DNA of 64,000 bases, taken from positions 4,018,336 through 4,082,335 of the forward strand of contig NC_019695.1 in NCBI RefSeq assembly GCF_000317125.1, written 5' to 3'. A program made the position numbers and the translations under genes. The stretch comes from Chroococcidiopsis thermalis PCC 7203 (GTDB lineage Bacteria > Cyanobacteriota > Cyanobacteriia > Cyanobacteriales > Chroococcidiopsidaceae). Shown here piece by piece: positions 18,116 to 27,313 of this stretch. The notes beneath the pieces were generated by a model. That model saw only the letters and a list, made by a program, of their open reading frames with translations, was not told the origin of the DNA and did no database searches. Within the stretch, counting starts at the first letter, position 1, and the number at the start of each line of letters is the position of its first letter.

Positions 18116-18393
18116 AGAAAAGCCGCGATCGTCCAAGTCTGATATTTTCTCGCTGCTTTACGGCGATCGACGCTTCTGGCAGAGATGGTGCCTTGATTGT
18201 GGCTCATAAAATAGATCGAAAGATGATGAAACACTCAGAAAATTCACGTAAAAAGCTGATATGTGTATGAAAAGTAGCTGAGGAGTTTCCGATCGATCTC
18301 TCATATCGAGATATTTCGTCCGCTAAATTGGCTTTCACGGCAAGAGAGTATACTTTTATTCATCAAGATTCGAGTCGCTAAGGATCGATTATC

Positions 18394-18576
18394 GTGCAGC
18401 CTGAAGCACAGCAGGATGGAGTCAATGTAGCAGCCTTTGGACATCTAAAACAGCGCGTTTTAGAGGTTTTATCCTCCCTCAGCTATCGGACTGGCGAACT
18501 AAGTAGCTACCTGCTAGAAATTGCCCAAGGCGTGAGCGAACTAAAGAACTTTAGTTATGGGTTTAATGCCCGTTAA
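18394..18576 (+). CDS. Short ORF resembling the N-terminal cap of cyanobacterial GAF sensor proteins
   Basis: A GTG-started frame of 60 residues contains LKQRVLEVLSSLSYRTGELS and SYLLEIAQGVSELKNFSY. From memory, this pattern resembles the opening of cyanobacterial GAF-domain sensor proteins, where it precedes a GAF fold of about 150 residues. Here the frame stops straight after, so it is either a truncated remnant or a small stand-alone protein. There is no good ribosome-binding site. It converges on the response regulator gene. The assignment is tentative. Confidence 0.35.
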   Translation: MQPEAQQDGVNVAAFGHLKQRVLEVLSSLSYRTGELSSYLLEIAQGVSELKNFSYGFNAR

Positions 18577-18660
18577 AAACCAACAATTATGTCGAGATAC
18601 TACGCGGATGGACACAATTGTCAGCGTGCAATTACCCGTAGCACATTGTATCATTTGATA

Positions 18661-19335
18661 TTACTCTCGCAATACATAGCCGACACCACGCACGGTGTGG
18701 AGCAAACGCTTTTCGTTGTTTTCTTCCAGTTTCAGGCGCAGGTAGCGAATATAAACTTCAATCACGTTGGAATCGCCTACAAAGTCATAACCCCAAACCT
18801 TTTCTAAAATTTGGTCTCTGGTAAATACCTGACGCGGATGGCTGAGGAGGTATTCTAGTAGATCGAATTCTTTGACAGTTAGCTCAATTGCTCGTTGACC
18901 GCGCAACACTTCGCGAGTTCGGCGATTCAAGCTTAAATCCTCAAATTGCATCAAATCTAAGTCTGGTTCGCTGGTACGGCGCAGATGGGCGCGAATTCGG
19001 GCAAGTAATTCCTCAATGCTGAATGGTTTAACTACGTAGTCATCAGCACCAGCATCCAATCCAGCAACGCGATCGCCTACCTCATCTCTTGCCGTTAATA
19101 AAATCACGGGGATCTTGTTGCCAGTAGCACGCAGACGACGACATAGTTCCACTCCAGTTAACCCTGGTAGCATCCAATCCAGAATTGCCAGATCGAAAGC
19201 TGACTCTCGTGCTAAAGTCAGTCCTGCCACACCATCGTGCGCTACGCTGACGCAATAACCTTCGCTGTTCAATTCCAGTTCCAGGAATCGAGCCAGTTTG
19301 ACTTCATCTTCAACTAGGAGAATATGTGCTGTCAC
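18661..19335 (-). CDS. OmpR/PhoB-family response regulator
   Basis: The 224-residue product has a receiver domain (HILLVEDEVKLARFLELELN; phospho-acceptor Asp in LAILDWMLPGLTG; Thr/Lys switch in LLTARDE and VVKPFSIEELLARI). A winged-helix output domain follows (about residues 128-224) with LTVKEFDLLEYLLSHPRQVF, VIEVYIRYLRLKLE and the final HTVRGVGYVLRE. It would bind direct-repeat promoters when phosphorylated. The start is the GTG at 19335 with AGGAA upstream; a TTG six codons earlier is weaker. Its likely partner is the kinase at 14861-16339, separated by the GMC gene, which may be a target. Confidence 0.9.
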   Translation of the reverse strand: MTAHILLVEDEVKLARFLELELNSEGYCVSVAHDGVAGLTLARESAFDLAILDWMLPGLTGVELCRRLRATGNKIPVILLTARDEVGDRVAGLDAGADDYVVKPFSIEELLARIRAHLRRTSEPDLDLMQFEDLSLNRRTREVLRGQRAIELTVKEFDLLEYLLSHPRQVFTRDQILEKVWGYDFVGDSNVIEVYIRYLRLKLEENNEKRLLHTVRGVGYVLRE

Positions 19336-19566
19336 GGTCTTATTCCTAATCAATGATGTTTTGTTGCTGATGAGGAGTCACGAGCATCTGTTTCTTCCAT
19401 CTCATCCATATTGCCACGCTACCCAATTCGAGCCGAAAAATAATAGCGATGTCTACTTGAGTAATTTTTCCATGAGACTTATTATCGCAACTCATATCTA
19501 CACAGAAGTTATCCGATTTCCGTTCGAGTAGGGGCGATCGCAGTACGTAGAATATCTGCTGCTAGT

Positions 19567-22401
19567 TTAAACTTCAATTTGCTCGTAAGCGGATAACTGG
19601 GGCGCTTTATCCCGTCCTTCGTACTCGCCAAACTGCCCGATTAGCTTTGCGACTAAACCCGTCCATCCAGTTTGATGACTAGCACCAATTCCCGCGCCGT
19701 TATCACCGTGGAAGTATTCGTAAAATAGAATCAAATCTTGCCAATAGGGATCGGTTTGGAACTTTTGGGTTCCACCATAAACGGGTCGATAACCAGATGT
19801 GTTTTTCAGAAAAATCTGAATTAACCTTTGGGATAATTCAGCAGCGACTTCCCACAAAGTCATCATTTGACCGGAACCCGTAGGGCATTCAACCTGGAAA
19901 TCGTCTCCCAGATAATAATGAAACTTTTGTAGGGATTCAATCAGGAGAAAATTCACGGGAAACCAAACGGGACCGCGCCAATTAGAATTACCCCCAAACA
20001 AACCGCTACTAGACTCTGCCGGTTCGTAATCAACTCGAAATTGAGTGCCATTGACATGAAAAATATAGGGATGTTCGGCATGGTAGCGAGAGATTGCCCG
20101 AATGCCATAATCTCCCAAAAACTCAGTTTCATCCAGCATCTTTTGCAGAATTCGCCGTAGCCGATCGCGGTAGACAATTGCTAGCAATCTTCGCTCTCCT
20201 ACTCCCTCAGATTTCATACAAGCAATATTTTGAGTCAGATCGGGGCGATTTTGAATAAACCATTCCACTCGCTTTTTAAAGCCTGGAAGTTTTTGTAGCG
20301 TTTCTGGCTCGATGGTTTCTACCGCAAATAGCGGAATCAGCCCCACAAGACTTCGCACTTTCAAAGCAATCTGTCGATCGTTAGGTAAATGCAAGACATC
20401 GTAATAAAATCCATCTGCTTCATCCCAAAGAGATGCTTCCATTTCGCCAATGTGGTTCATGGCATCAGCGATATAGAGAAAATGCTCGAAAAATTTGGTA
20501 GCGATGTCTTCGTATACAGGATTGGTTTGTGCTAGTTCTAAGGCGATCGCCAGCATATTCAAACAATACATCCCCATCCAACTCGTCCCATCGGATTGAT
20601 CGATATGTCCGCCCGTTGGGAGAACGGCACTGCGATCGAACACGCCAATATTATCTAATCCCAGAAATCCTCCTTGAAAGACATTTTTACCCTCGATATC
20701 TTTACGATTTACCCACCAAGTAAAATTGAGCATCAATTTCTGAAACACTCGCTCTAAAAAAGCGCGATCGCTACGTCCATAAATCTTTTGTTCGATTTTG
20801 TAGACGCGCCAGGTTGCCCAAGCATGGACGGGAGGGTTAACATCTCCAAATGCCCATTCATAAGCAGGAATTTGCCCGTTCGGATGCATATACCATTCCC
20901 GCGTCATCACGTCTAATTGGTATTTGGCAAAATCTGGGTCGATCGTTGCTAAAGGAATAGCGTGAAAGGCGAGATCCCAAGCGGCAAACCAAGGATATTC
21001 CCACTTATCGGGCATAGAAAGAATATCGTCGCTGTAAAAGTGAAACCATTCATGATTTCTGGCTTTTTTGCGATCGCGTGGCGGTGGGGGTGCAGATGGA
21101 TCGCCCTTGAGCCAATCTTCGACAATATAGTGGTAGTATTGCTTATTCCACAGCATTCCGGCAAATGCTTGGCGTTGCACGTTACGCATATCCTCGCCCA
21201 GTGGAAAGGGAGTAATGCGTTGATAAAATTCGTCGGCTTCTCGCTGGCGGGTGGAAAAGATTGCATCGAATGCCGCAAATGGAGATCCCCCCAACCCCCC
21301 TTGAGAAGGGGGGTAAGACGATCCCCCCAACCCCCCTTGAGAAGGGGGGCAATCAGATCCTTCTAATCCCGCTTGAGAAGGGGGGCAATCAGATCCTTCT
21401 AATCCCGCTTGAGAAGGGGGGCAAAGAGATATATCGCTTAGTCGCAATTTAATAATTTGAGTTTCGCCTGCACTGATAGTTAAGAGATAATGAGCCGCAG
21501 CTTTAGTGCCAAATTGATTTGGGTTTACTGCCTCCTTTCGACCCTGCACGATGTAGTCATTAATGCCATCTTTGACGTAAGCAGAAGCATTAGGGACATT
21601 AAATAATCGTTCGGTATTCGTTTCATTTTCTGTAAATAAAAGCTCCGTTTCCCCCTGACAATACAAATATCTTTTTCCCAAAGTGGGATGAAAAGCCGCG
21701 ATCGCACTTAAACCGTTACCAGATTCAATTTTTTGTAGAATCGGCTTGTTCTCGTCTTTAGTCCAAGACCAAGTGTTACGAAACCATAGTGTTGGTAAAA
21801 TATGTAGCGTTTTCGCCTTTGCTCCCCTGTTGATTACCTGAATTTGAATCAGAATATCTTCAGCAGAATGCTTGGCATATTCGATAAAGACATCAAAGTA
21901 ACGATTTTCATCGAAGATAGCTGTATCTATTAGTTCAAGTTCTGGCTCTCTACGATTTCTGCGTTTATTTTCTTCCAGTATTTGAGTGTAAGGAAATGCT
22001 TGATGCGGGTATTTGTACAGTGCTTTCATATAAGAATGAGTCGGGGTATTGTCAAGGTAAAAGTAATATTCTTTGACATCTTCTCCATGATTTCCTTCAT
22101 TACCTGTCAGACCAAAAAGCCTTTCTTTGAGAATCGGATCTTCACCATTCCAAAGCGCAATCGCAAAGCACAATCTTTGATGGTTGTCGGAAATTCCAGC
22201 GATGCCATCTTCACCCCAGCGGTAAGCACGCGATCGCGCTTGGTCGTGGGTAAAGTAGTCCCAGGCGGTACCATAAGCGCTATAGTCTTCGCGGACTGTA
22301 CCCCATTGGCGATCGCTCAAGTATGGACCCCATTTGCGCCAGTGCGCTTCGTGCGTCAGGGCTGCTTTTAACCTGATTTCTTCTTGAGTTAAGGTTGTCA
22401 T
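19567..22401 (-). CDS. Large GH63-like / MGH1-type glycoside hydrolase
   Basis: The 944-residue protein begins [21 protein letters not shown] beta-rich N-terminal domain ([40 protein letters not shown]) is followed by an (alpha/alpha)6 barrel from about residue 370, with [52 protein letters not shown] and [20 protein letters not shown]. This is the architecture of cyanobacterial glucosidases related to GH63 (alpha-glucoside, trehalose or mannosylglycerate-type substrates; exact substrate unknown). There is no signal peptide. It is the last gene of a six-gene minus-strand cluster. Four in-frame 12-residue repeats ([10 protein letters not shown] type) are inserted just before the barrel. Confidence 0.8.
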   Translation of the reverse strand: MTTLTQEEIRLKAALTHEAHWRKWGPYLSDRQWGTVREDYSAYGTAWDYFTHDQARSRAYRWGEDGIAGISDNHQRLCFAIALWNGEDPILKERLFGLTGNEGNHGEDVKEYYFYLDNTPTHSYMKALYKYPHQAFPYTQILEENKRRNRREPELELIDTAIFDENRYFDVFIEYAKHSAEDILIQIQVINRGAKAKTLHILPTLWFRNTWSWTKDENKPILQKIESGNGLSAIAAFHPTLGKRYLYCQGETELLFTENETNTERLFNVPNASAYVKDGINDYIVQGRKEAVNPNQFGTKAAAHYLLTISAGETQIIKLRLSDISLCPPSQAGLEGSDCPPSQAGLEGSDCPPSQGGLGGSSYPPSQGGLGGSPFAAFDAIFSTRQREADEFYQRITPFPLGEDMRNVQRQAFAGMLWNKQYYHYIVEDWLKGDPSAPPPPRDRKKARNHEWFHFYSDDILSMPDKWEYPWFAAWDLAFHAIPLATIDPDFAKYQLDVMTREWYMHPNGQIPAYEWAFGDVNPPVHAWATWRVYKIEQKIYGRSDRAFLERVFQKLMLNFTWWVNRKDIEGKNVFQGGFLGLDNIGVFDRSAVLPTGGHIDQSDGTSWMGMYCLNMLAIALELAQTNPVYEDIATKFFEHFLYIADAMNHIGEMEASLWDEADGFYYDVLHLPNDRQIALKVRSLVGLIPLFAVETIEPETLQKLPGFKKRVEWFIQNRPDLTQNIACMKSEGVGERRLLAIVYRDRLRRILQKMLDETEFLGDYGIRAISRYHAEHPYIFHVNGTQFRVDYEPAESSSGLFGGNSNWRGPVWFPVNFLLIESLQKFHYYLGDDFQVECPTGSGQMMTLWEVAAELSQRLIQIFLKNTSGYRPVYGGTQKFQTDPYWQDLILFYEYFHGDNGAGIGASHQTGWTGLVAKLIGQFGEYEGRDKAPQLSAYEQIEV
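21284..21427. repeat. Four tandem 36-bp units inside the glycosidase gene
   Basis: Units start at 21284, 21320, 21356 and 21392. Each begins GATCC and contains TTGAGAAGGGG. Units 1-2 share the C-rich form (CCCCCCAACCCCCC), while 3-4 share CTTCTAATCCCGC. On the coding strand they give 12-residue units with the core PPSQ(A/G)GL(E/G)GS. The same C-rich word with an A/T variant occurs in the non-coding element at 31451-31565. Confidence 0.9.
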
Positions 22402-22445
22402 AATAAGTCTTCTTTGCAAAAGTCAAGGCTACCATCAAGATTTAA

Positions 22446-23525
22446 CTACTTCTCTACCAACCGCATGACGTGACCATCGGGATCTCGGACTAAAAACCCT
22501 TTTTTAAAGCCTAACTTCTGCCCAGGAATGACTACGACACTAGGAGAAATAAACGTAGCTTGATGTCGTTGCAACTTTTGGGCTGTTGCTGCTGCATCTT
22601 TCACGACTAGTGTAGTTTGCCAATGCAATAAATCGTTAGGACGAGCATCAGTTGGGAAAGGTCGCCCATCTCTGGGGGTGAGGTATTCGAGAAACTCAAT
22701 TCCAGGGGAAGCAAGGCGCGATCGCAAATTACTAATATGCAACCTTGCCCCAAATACGTTGTTGAGATGCTCTTGTTCTGTCCCGTAATTTTCACTTTCT
22801 CCCGCTAGCCTCATACCCAGGAGATCGCGATAGAATTTCAGGCTAGCTGCGGTGTTAGAAACAACGATCGCGGTGTGGTCAATGCCTAAAAATAGTTGGT
22901 TTGTCGGCTGTTGCCATTTTGGATCGCCTTTGCCTGGGGGAAAATAAATAGCTTCTAGGTAATGACCATCTGGATCGCGAAAATAGAAGGCACGAATTCC
23001 TGCTGCTGCTTTGTTCCAGTCGGGGATGCGTTGCGGGGCAGTGGAGGCGTATTGTACTTTAAACTTGCGTAAGTGTTGGTAAGCTTTATCCATATCGCTA
23101 ACAGCGATCGCAATATGTTGAAACCAGCGATCGTGACTGCGCGAATCAACTGGAAATGGTTTGCCCTTGGGGGTGAGATACTCAGTTAGCTCGATAAATT
23201 CGCTACCTAGCTGCATTCTTACCACGCGCATCCGCACGCCAAACACTCCTTGGAATTGTTCGTATTGGGTTCCCAAAACTTCTACATCAGAGACTTTTTG
23301 GAAGGAAAGGACTTGAGAATAAAAATCAATGGAACGATCCATGTCTGCAACTGTCATTCCTACCGATTCTACAGCAGTGATAGCTGACTGAGCTGGCTGA
23401 GTTACAGATGTCGAAGCTAGCCGAGCGCTTGGCTGTGGATATACTTGAGTGTGAGTAGTAGCAATCGCGACAAATGCACCAACTGCGAACAATATTCTGG
23501 CGATTTGAGTTAGTTGCTTAGTCAT
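22446..23525 (-). CDS. Exported protein with two VOC (glyoxalase-fold) domains
   Basis: The 359-residue product has an N-terminal signal peptide or anchor (MTKQLTQIARILFAVGAFVA). Two vicinal-oxygen-chelate modules follow. The first, about residues 49-200, is SVGMTVADMDRSIDFYSQVL to RDPDGHYLEAIYF. The second, about 215-359, is LGIDHTAIVVSNTAASLKFY to VRDPDGHVMRLVEK. The H..D and E residues expected for metal binding are visible (HIAIAVSD, LEAIYF; DHTAIV, MRLVE). VOC proteins act as glyoxalases, dioxygenases or binding proteins; the reaction is unknown. The ATG 17 bp after the upstream reductase stop is preferred to a TTG overlapping it. It belongs to the six-gene cluster. Confidence 0.8.
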   Translation of the reverse strand: MTKQLTQIARILFAVGAFVAIATTHTQVYPQPSARLASTSVTQPAQSAITAVESVGMTVADMDRSIDFYSQVLSFQKVSDVEVLGTQYEQFQGVFGVRMRVVRMQLGSEFIELTEYLTPKGKPFPVDSRSHDRWFQHIAIAVSDMDKAYQHLRKFKVQYASTAPQRIPDWNKAAAGIRAFYFRDPDGHYLEAIYFPPGKGDPKWQQPTNQLFLGIDHTAIVVSNTAASLKFYRDLLGMRLAGESENYGTEQEHLNNVFGARLHISNLRSRLASPGIEFLEYLTPRDGRPFPTDARPNDLLHWQTTLVVKDAAATAQKLQRHQATFISPSVVVIPGQKLGFKKGFLVRDPDGHVMRLVEK

Positions 23526-23542
23526 AACTGTAGTGCTACTTA

Positions 23543-24859
23543 TCAAAGATCGAGGACAACTCTTGCCGTTTTAGGTTTGGAAATGCAGATCAGTACCGCA
23601 CCCTCATCAATTTCTGCGGTTGGTGCTTCCTGATAAGTCACTTCGCCTGCTTGGATTTTGCACTGACAAGTACCGCAGATACCCGCACGACAACTATAGG
23701 CAGGATCGAGATCGTTAGCTTCGGCAAACTCCAGAATCGTTCCTTCAGTCTCGTGCCAAGTTAAGGTTTTGCCCGATTTAGCAAAAACAATTTCTGCTGC
23801 TGCAACTTCCTCATCCCCACTTGCAGTAGGAAGTTGTTTCTCGGACGTGGCTTTCATCGGTTTACCGAAAGATTCAAACAAGATGGAACTACTAGCTACT
23901 CCCGATTCCTGAAGTCCTGCCATCAGAGACTCCATAAAAGCTGGAGAACCACAGAGAAAATACTCAGCTTCTTGCCTTACTAAGCTTTTAACCAGAGCTG
24001 CATCTACATAACCGATACCGTGATAATGTCCTTCATCTTCTACTCGCGGACGGCTGTAGCAAAAGTGTACGTGTAGGTTAAGATTCTGCGGCGCGATCGC
24101 CAATACTTCATCTCGAAATGCATGAAATCGACCATCTCGCGCCCCATGCAAAAACCAAATTGGTCGGTTGGGATTGAAACGACCACAAGCTTTTACCATA
24201 CTGAGCATGGGAGTAATTCCCACACCATTGCTAATGAGTACGACTGGTAAAGACTTGTTGAGATCGAGAACAAATTTACCTTTGGGTGGTTTAGCCGGAA
24301 CGATCGATCCCTCATGGATGCGATCGTGCATGAAGTTAGACGCAATCCCTGGTGGGACATCTAACCCTTGGGGAGCTGGTTCCCGCTTAATTGAAAGGCG
24401 ATAGTATTCGCAAGGTTCGGGATAATCTGAGAGCGAATAGGTACGAATAATTGGTTTGGCTTGCCCAGGAATGTCTAGTTTGATGGTTAAAAACTGCCCT
24501 GGTTGAAAGCTAGGAATTTCACCGTTATCCTCTGGTTTGAGATAGAACGAGGTGATTTCCTCGCTCTCTTTTACCTTGCGAACGACAACAAAATTGCGCC
24601 AGTCTTGCCAAGTTGTGCTAGCAGTTGTGGGTTGAGCGATCGGTGCTTGTGTGCTTACCCTTCCAGCCGCAACTAAACCAACCAAAACGCCGCCACCAGT
24701 TCCCAGTAATGAAGCATACACGCTCAATCTAGCTTTGTCTCTAATATTTACTAAACCAACGACTGCACCAGAAACAATAGTTGCGATCGCAAATGCCGCG
24801 CTTGCTCCCGTAACAGTTCTGAGGACGGGATTTTGAATTTGTCTAAGACTTGCAAGCAT
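23543..24859 (-). CDS. Flavohaemoglobin-reductase-like FAD/NAD(P) oxidoreductase with C-terminal 2Fe-2S ferredoxin domain
   Basis: The 438-residue protein starts at ATG 24859 with AGGAGAG upstream. Two hydrophobic segments (about residues 15-40 and 50-66) anchor the N-terminus. A ferredoxin-reductase module follows: FAD-binding RTYSLSDYPE, NAD-binding ISNGVGITPMLSMVKA and YFLCGSPAFM. The last about 90 residues are a plant-type 2Fe-2S domain with Cys ligands in YSCRAGICGTCQC and VLICISKP. Electrons would pass from NAD(P)H through FAD to the iron-sulphur centre and an unknown acceptor at the membrane. The layout resembles HCP/oxygenase reductases (Hcr, VanB-like) with an added membrane anchor. 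It follows an aquaporin gene, separated by a heptamer array. Confidence 0.85.
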   Translation of the reverse strand: MLASLRQIQNPVLRTVTGASAAFAIATIVSGAVVGLVNIRDKARLSVYASLLGTGGGVLVGLVAAGRVSTQAPIAQPTTASTTWQDWRNFVVVRKVKESEEITSFYLKPEDNGEIPSFQPGQFLTIKLDIPGQAKPIIRTYSLSDYPEPCEYYRLSIKREPAPQGLDVPPGIASNFMHDRIHEGSIVPAKPPKGKFVLDLNKSLPVVLISNGVGITPMLSMVKACGRFNPNRPIWFLHGARDGRFHAFRDEVLAIAPQNLNLHVHFCYSRPRVEDEGHYHGIGYVDAALVKSLVRQEAEYFLCGSPAFMESLMAGLQESGVASSSILFESFGKPMKATSEKQLPTASGDEEVAAAEIVFAKSGKTLTWHETEGTILEFAEANDLDPAYSCRAGICGTCQCKIQAGEVTYQEAPTAEIDEGAVLICISKPKTARVVLDL

Positions 24860-24875
24860 CAATTCTCTCCTAGTA

Positions 24876-24973
24876 GTCACTGGTCACTGGTCACTGGTTA
24901 CTGGTCACTGGTCACTGGTCACTGGTCACTGGTCACTGGTCACTGGTCACTGGTCACTGGTCACTGGTCACTG
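24876..24973. repeat. Heptamer tandem array, 14 copies of GTCACTG
   Basis: 98 bp of perfect 7-bp units, except copy 4 (GTTACTG). It fills most of the gap between the aquaporin and reductase genes and contains the aquaporin stop codon. This is the class of short tandem heptamer repeats known from filamentous cyanobacteria. Confidence 0.95.
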
Positions 24974-25750
24974 TCCCCGATAGCCACAGCGAAAGATGCA
25001 GCGTTTGTGATTGTGGTGGTGGAGTTTGGCGCAGCGGACTGCTTTACGCCCTTTGAGGCGCACGTAAAGTTCGGCTGCTAGCAGCATTCCTAACACTGGG
25101 GCAGTGAAATAAATCCAAATTGCCGTCCAAGTCTGCGCCCCAATTGCCGAAGCAAGGGTACGGGCGGGATTCATACTCATACCTGATAATGGTGCTTCTA
25201 CCGTGATGTAAGTTGCAACTAATAAGCCTGCAAATAGCCCAGTAAATCGAGCTAGTTTTGGGATATTCGATACAAATAGAATCGTCAGCATTATGCCAAA
25301 GGAAATTATTAGCTCGGCGCAGAAGGCAACACCTACACCAGCTTCCCCAGGAACAGTGACAACATAATTGACTGCTGGATCGGCGATCGCATCTCTCCAT
25401 ACCACTGCAACTAACCACAGCCCCAACAATCCGCCGACAAATTGCGCCACGATGTAGAAGAATGCATCCCATCGTTTAATCTTGCCCAAGCGCCAGAATG
25501 TAAATGTAACGACTGGATTGATGTGCGCTCCAGACTGCTTACCCCAAGGGGAATAGACGATCGCGATCGCGGTTAAACCCATTGCTATCCCAATAATGCA
25601 ACGGCGTAATAACGGGTCGACAATTGTTTGTCGCAGCGGTGAAGCTGGATGCTCCAGTAGGGCTGTCACAACGACAGCAGAAACCATGAAGATCCCAAGT
25701 CCCGCAGCTTCCATTAAATATTCGGGATAGTGACGGTAGAGAGCATTCAT
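24968..25750 (-). CDS. Aquaporin / MIP-family channel
   Basis: The 260-residue protein has six membrane helices and the two half-helix motifs: NPV in SGAHINPVVTFTFWRLGKI (about residue 77) and NPA in MSMNPARTLASAI (about 194). It conducts water or small neutral solutes across the membrane. The aromatic/Arg selectivity region contains the expected Arg after NPA. The C-terminal tail is His/Lys/Cys-rich (KLHHHNHKRCIFRCGYRGQ) and its TGA lies at 24968-24970, within the heptamer array, so array slippage could alter the end of the protein. It lies in the six-gene cluster, 35 bp after the FMN reductase. Confidence 0.9.
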   Translation of the reverse strand: MNALYRHYPEYLMEAAGLGIFMVSAVVVTALLEHPASPLRQTIVDPLLRRCIIGIAMGLTAIAIVYSPWGKQSGAHINPVVTFTFWRLGKIKRWDAFFYIVAQFVGGLLGLWLVAVVWRDAIADPAVNYVVTVPGEAGVGVAFCAELIISFGIMLTILFVSNIPKLARFTGLFAGLLVATYITVEAPLSGMSMNPARTLASAIGAQTWTAIWIYFTAPVLGMLLAAELYVRLKGRKAVRCAKLHHHNHKRCIFRCGYRGQ

Positions 25751-25759
25751 ATTTAGCTA

Positions 25760-25780
25760 GTCAAAAGTCAAAAGTCAAAA
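25760..25780. repeat. Three tandem heptamers GTCAAAA
   Basis: Perfect 7-bp units in the 35-bp gap between the FMN reductase and aquaporin genes, covering the aquaporin ribosome-binding region. Confidence 0.85.
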
Positions 25781-25785
25781 AATAA

Positions 25786-26502
25786 TTAAGCAAGTAAACT
25801 GGCTTCTACTGCGTTTGTTTCACAAGATTGGCTAATTTGGAGAACGCTATCCATTGCATCAGTACCCATACGTGCAGCCATTTCAGGGCAGGGCTTATTT
25901 GCATGATGAATCGTGGCAACCTCTTCCTGCTGCTTATCCAAACTCACCTGCGTGCGTCCATACCTCAGCACGGTTGACATCCAAATTAGCTCTTGCATAA
26001 ACCGCTCTAGGCGGCGGGTATAAGTCGGTTTGTCCATTAAATTTCCAGACTCATCAAATAGCGTTTGGACGTTGCTAAAGTTGAGGTCGTAGAAAATTGT
26101 CACCAGTCCCAACTCGCGCATCACGGGCAGCAGATTCTGGATGACTCGCGTACCGCCAAACGGTCCAGCAGAAACGCCGCATAGCCCGACAGCTTTGTGA
26201 ATGTATTCTTTCAGACAAGTATCGAGTACGTGTTTGAGCAAGCCTGGATAGCCGTGGTTGTATTCTGGTGCGACAACAATTAATCCATCTGCTCGCTCCA
26301 TCAAGGCTGAAAACTGCGGGTCTTTGAGCGATTCACCAGCATCGTTCGTGGCGATTGCGATCGCTCGAACATCAATTAACTCAGTCTCTACACCATCCCT
26401 TACCGAAAGTTGCTCGACGATAAATTTAGCAACGTATTCGCTTTGACGACCTTGGCGGGGAGTACCGAGAATGACGGGAATAAATAGAGGTGAGTCTGAC
26501 AT
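25786..26502 (-). CDS. NADPH-dependent FMN reductase family flavoprotein
   Basis: From ATG 26502 (with AAGGAG upstream) the protein has 238 residues, starting MSDSPLFIPVILGTPRQGRQ. The flavodoxin-like fold shows the FMN phosphate loop GTPRQGRQS and the family motif APEYNHGYPGLLKHVLD. The central GVSAGPFGGTRVIQNL lines the flavin. It would reduce quinones, azo compounds or metals (ChrR/ArsH-like) with NADPH. The C-terminal extension of about 50 residues carries a Cys pair. It lies 13 bp downstream of the SDR dehydrogenase, so the two are almost surely co-transcribed. Confidence 0.85.
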   Translation of the reverse strand: MSDSPLFIPVILGTPRQGRQSEYVAKFIVEQLSVRDGVETELIDVRAIAIATNDAGESLKDPQFSALMERADGLIVVAPEYNHGYPGLLKHVLDTCLKEYIHKAVGLCGVSAGPFGGTRVIQNLLPVMRELGLVTIFYDLNFSNVQTLFDESGNLMDKPTYTRRLERFMQELIWMSTVLRYGRTQVSLDKQQEEVATIHHANKPCPEMAARMGTDAMDSVLQISQSCETNAVEASLLA

Positions 26503-26515
26503 GAATTGATTCTCC

Positions 26516-27313
26516 TTACTGCTCTTGATAATTCCAAAGCAAGCCACCATCGACAAAGAAAGTGCTACCCGTAACGTAGTCAGCATCGGGGGATGCTAAA
26601 AAGGCAACCAAAGAAGCAACATCTTGTGGTTGTCCCAAACGACCGAGGGGAATATTTTTCAACAATGCACCCAACTTTTGGGGGTTGTGCAAGAGCTGGG
26701 TATTGATTGGAGTTTCTATTGCGCCAGGTGCTACGTTATTAATTGTGATGCCCAAAGAACCTAGTTCGACTGCTAAGTTGCGAGTTAGCATTTTCATGCC
26801 ACCCTTACTGGCACAGTACACTGTAAAGTTAGGAAAGGACAGTTCCTCATGCACCGAACTGATGTTAATAATCTTTCCAGATCTTTTAGTTTCGATTAGG
26901 TGTTGCACAAAGGCTTGAGTTGCAAAGAAGACTCCCTTCAAATTGACATTCATTACCGCATCGTAATCGGCTTCCGTAACTTCCCAAAATGGAGCGTGTT
27001 TTTCAATTCCAGCATTATTGACTAAAATATCTAGCTTGCCAAAATGCTCGATACTTTCGCCAATCAATTGACGTATCTCATGTACGCTACCTAAGTCTGC
27101 TTGAATCGTATATCCCTGGGAACTGGGGCATTGAGCCATGAAGCATCTACCACCAGCAGCTTGTACTTTTGCTAAGGTTTCTGCCGCTCCTTCTGGATGC
27201 GAGCGATAGTTAATGACAACATCTGCTCCTTCTTGGGCAAGTCGCACCACAATTCCCTGTCCGATTCCTTGACTGCTACCCGTTACCAGGACAACTTTAC
27301 CTTCAAGTCTCAT
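26516..27313 (-). CDS. Short-chain dehydrogenase/reductase, glucose 1-dehydrogenase-like
   Basis: The 265-residue classical SDR has the cofactor loop VTGSSQGIGQG, NNAG in ILVNNAGIEKH, catalytic Ser in IINISSVHEE, the YxxxK motif in VYCASKGGMKML, and the C-terminal DYVTGSTFFVDGGL. It probably oxidises a sugar or alcohol with NAD(P). An unusual stretch CFMAQCPSSQ (about residues 57-66) interrupts the usual AGGR-YTIQADLG run; it looks like a 30-nt in-frame insertion. It is the first gene of the minus-strand cluster SDR, FMN reductase, aquaporin, reductase, VOC protein, glycosidase. CTCCTT on the plus strand (AAGGAG) lies just upstream of the start. Confidence 0.88.
   Translation of the reverse strand: MRLEGKVVLVTGSSQGIGQGIVVRLAQEGADVVINYRSHPEGAAETLAKVQAAGGRCFMAQCPSSQGYTIQADLGSVHEIRQLIGESIEHFGKLDILVNNAGIEKHAPFWEVTEADYDAVMNVNLKGVFFATQAFVQHLIETKRSGKIINISSVHEELSFPNFTVYCASKGGMKMLTRNLAVELGSLGITINNVAPGAIETPINTQLLHNPQKLGALLKNIPLGRLGQPQDVASLVAFLASPDADYVTGSTFFVDGGLLWNYQEQ

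Noticed and set aside
17992-18270. Possible 92-aa plus-strand gene upstream of the GMC gene
   Set aside because: It is antisense to the GMC promoter region, contains the 26-bp palindrome, and has no family resemblance.
21284-21427. CRISPR or direct-repeat regulatory array
   Set aside because: The 36-bp periodicity resembles CRISPR repeats in length, but units are contiguous without spacers and lie in frame within a glycosidase gene.
24876-24973. CRISPR-like array
   Set aside because: The repeat unit is 7 bp and contiguous, with no spacers; it is a tandem heptamer array.
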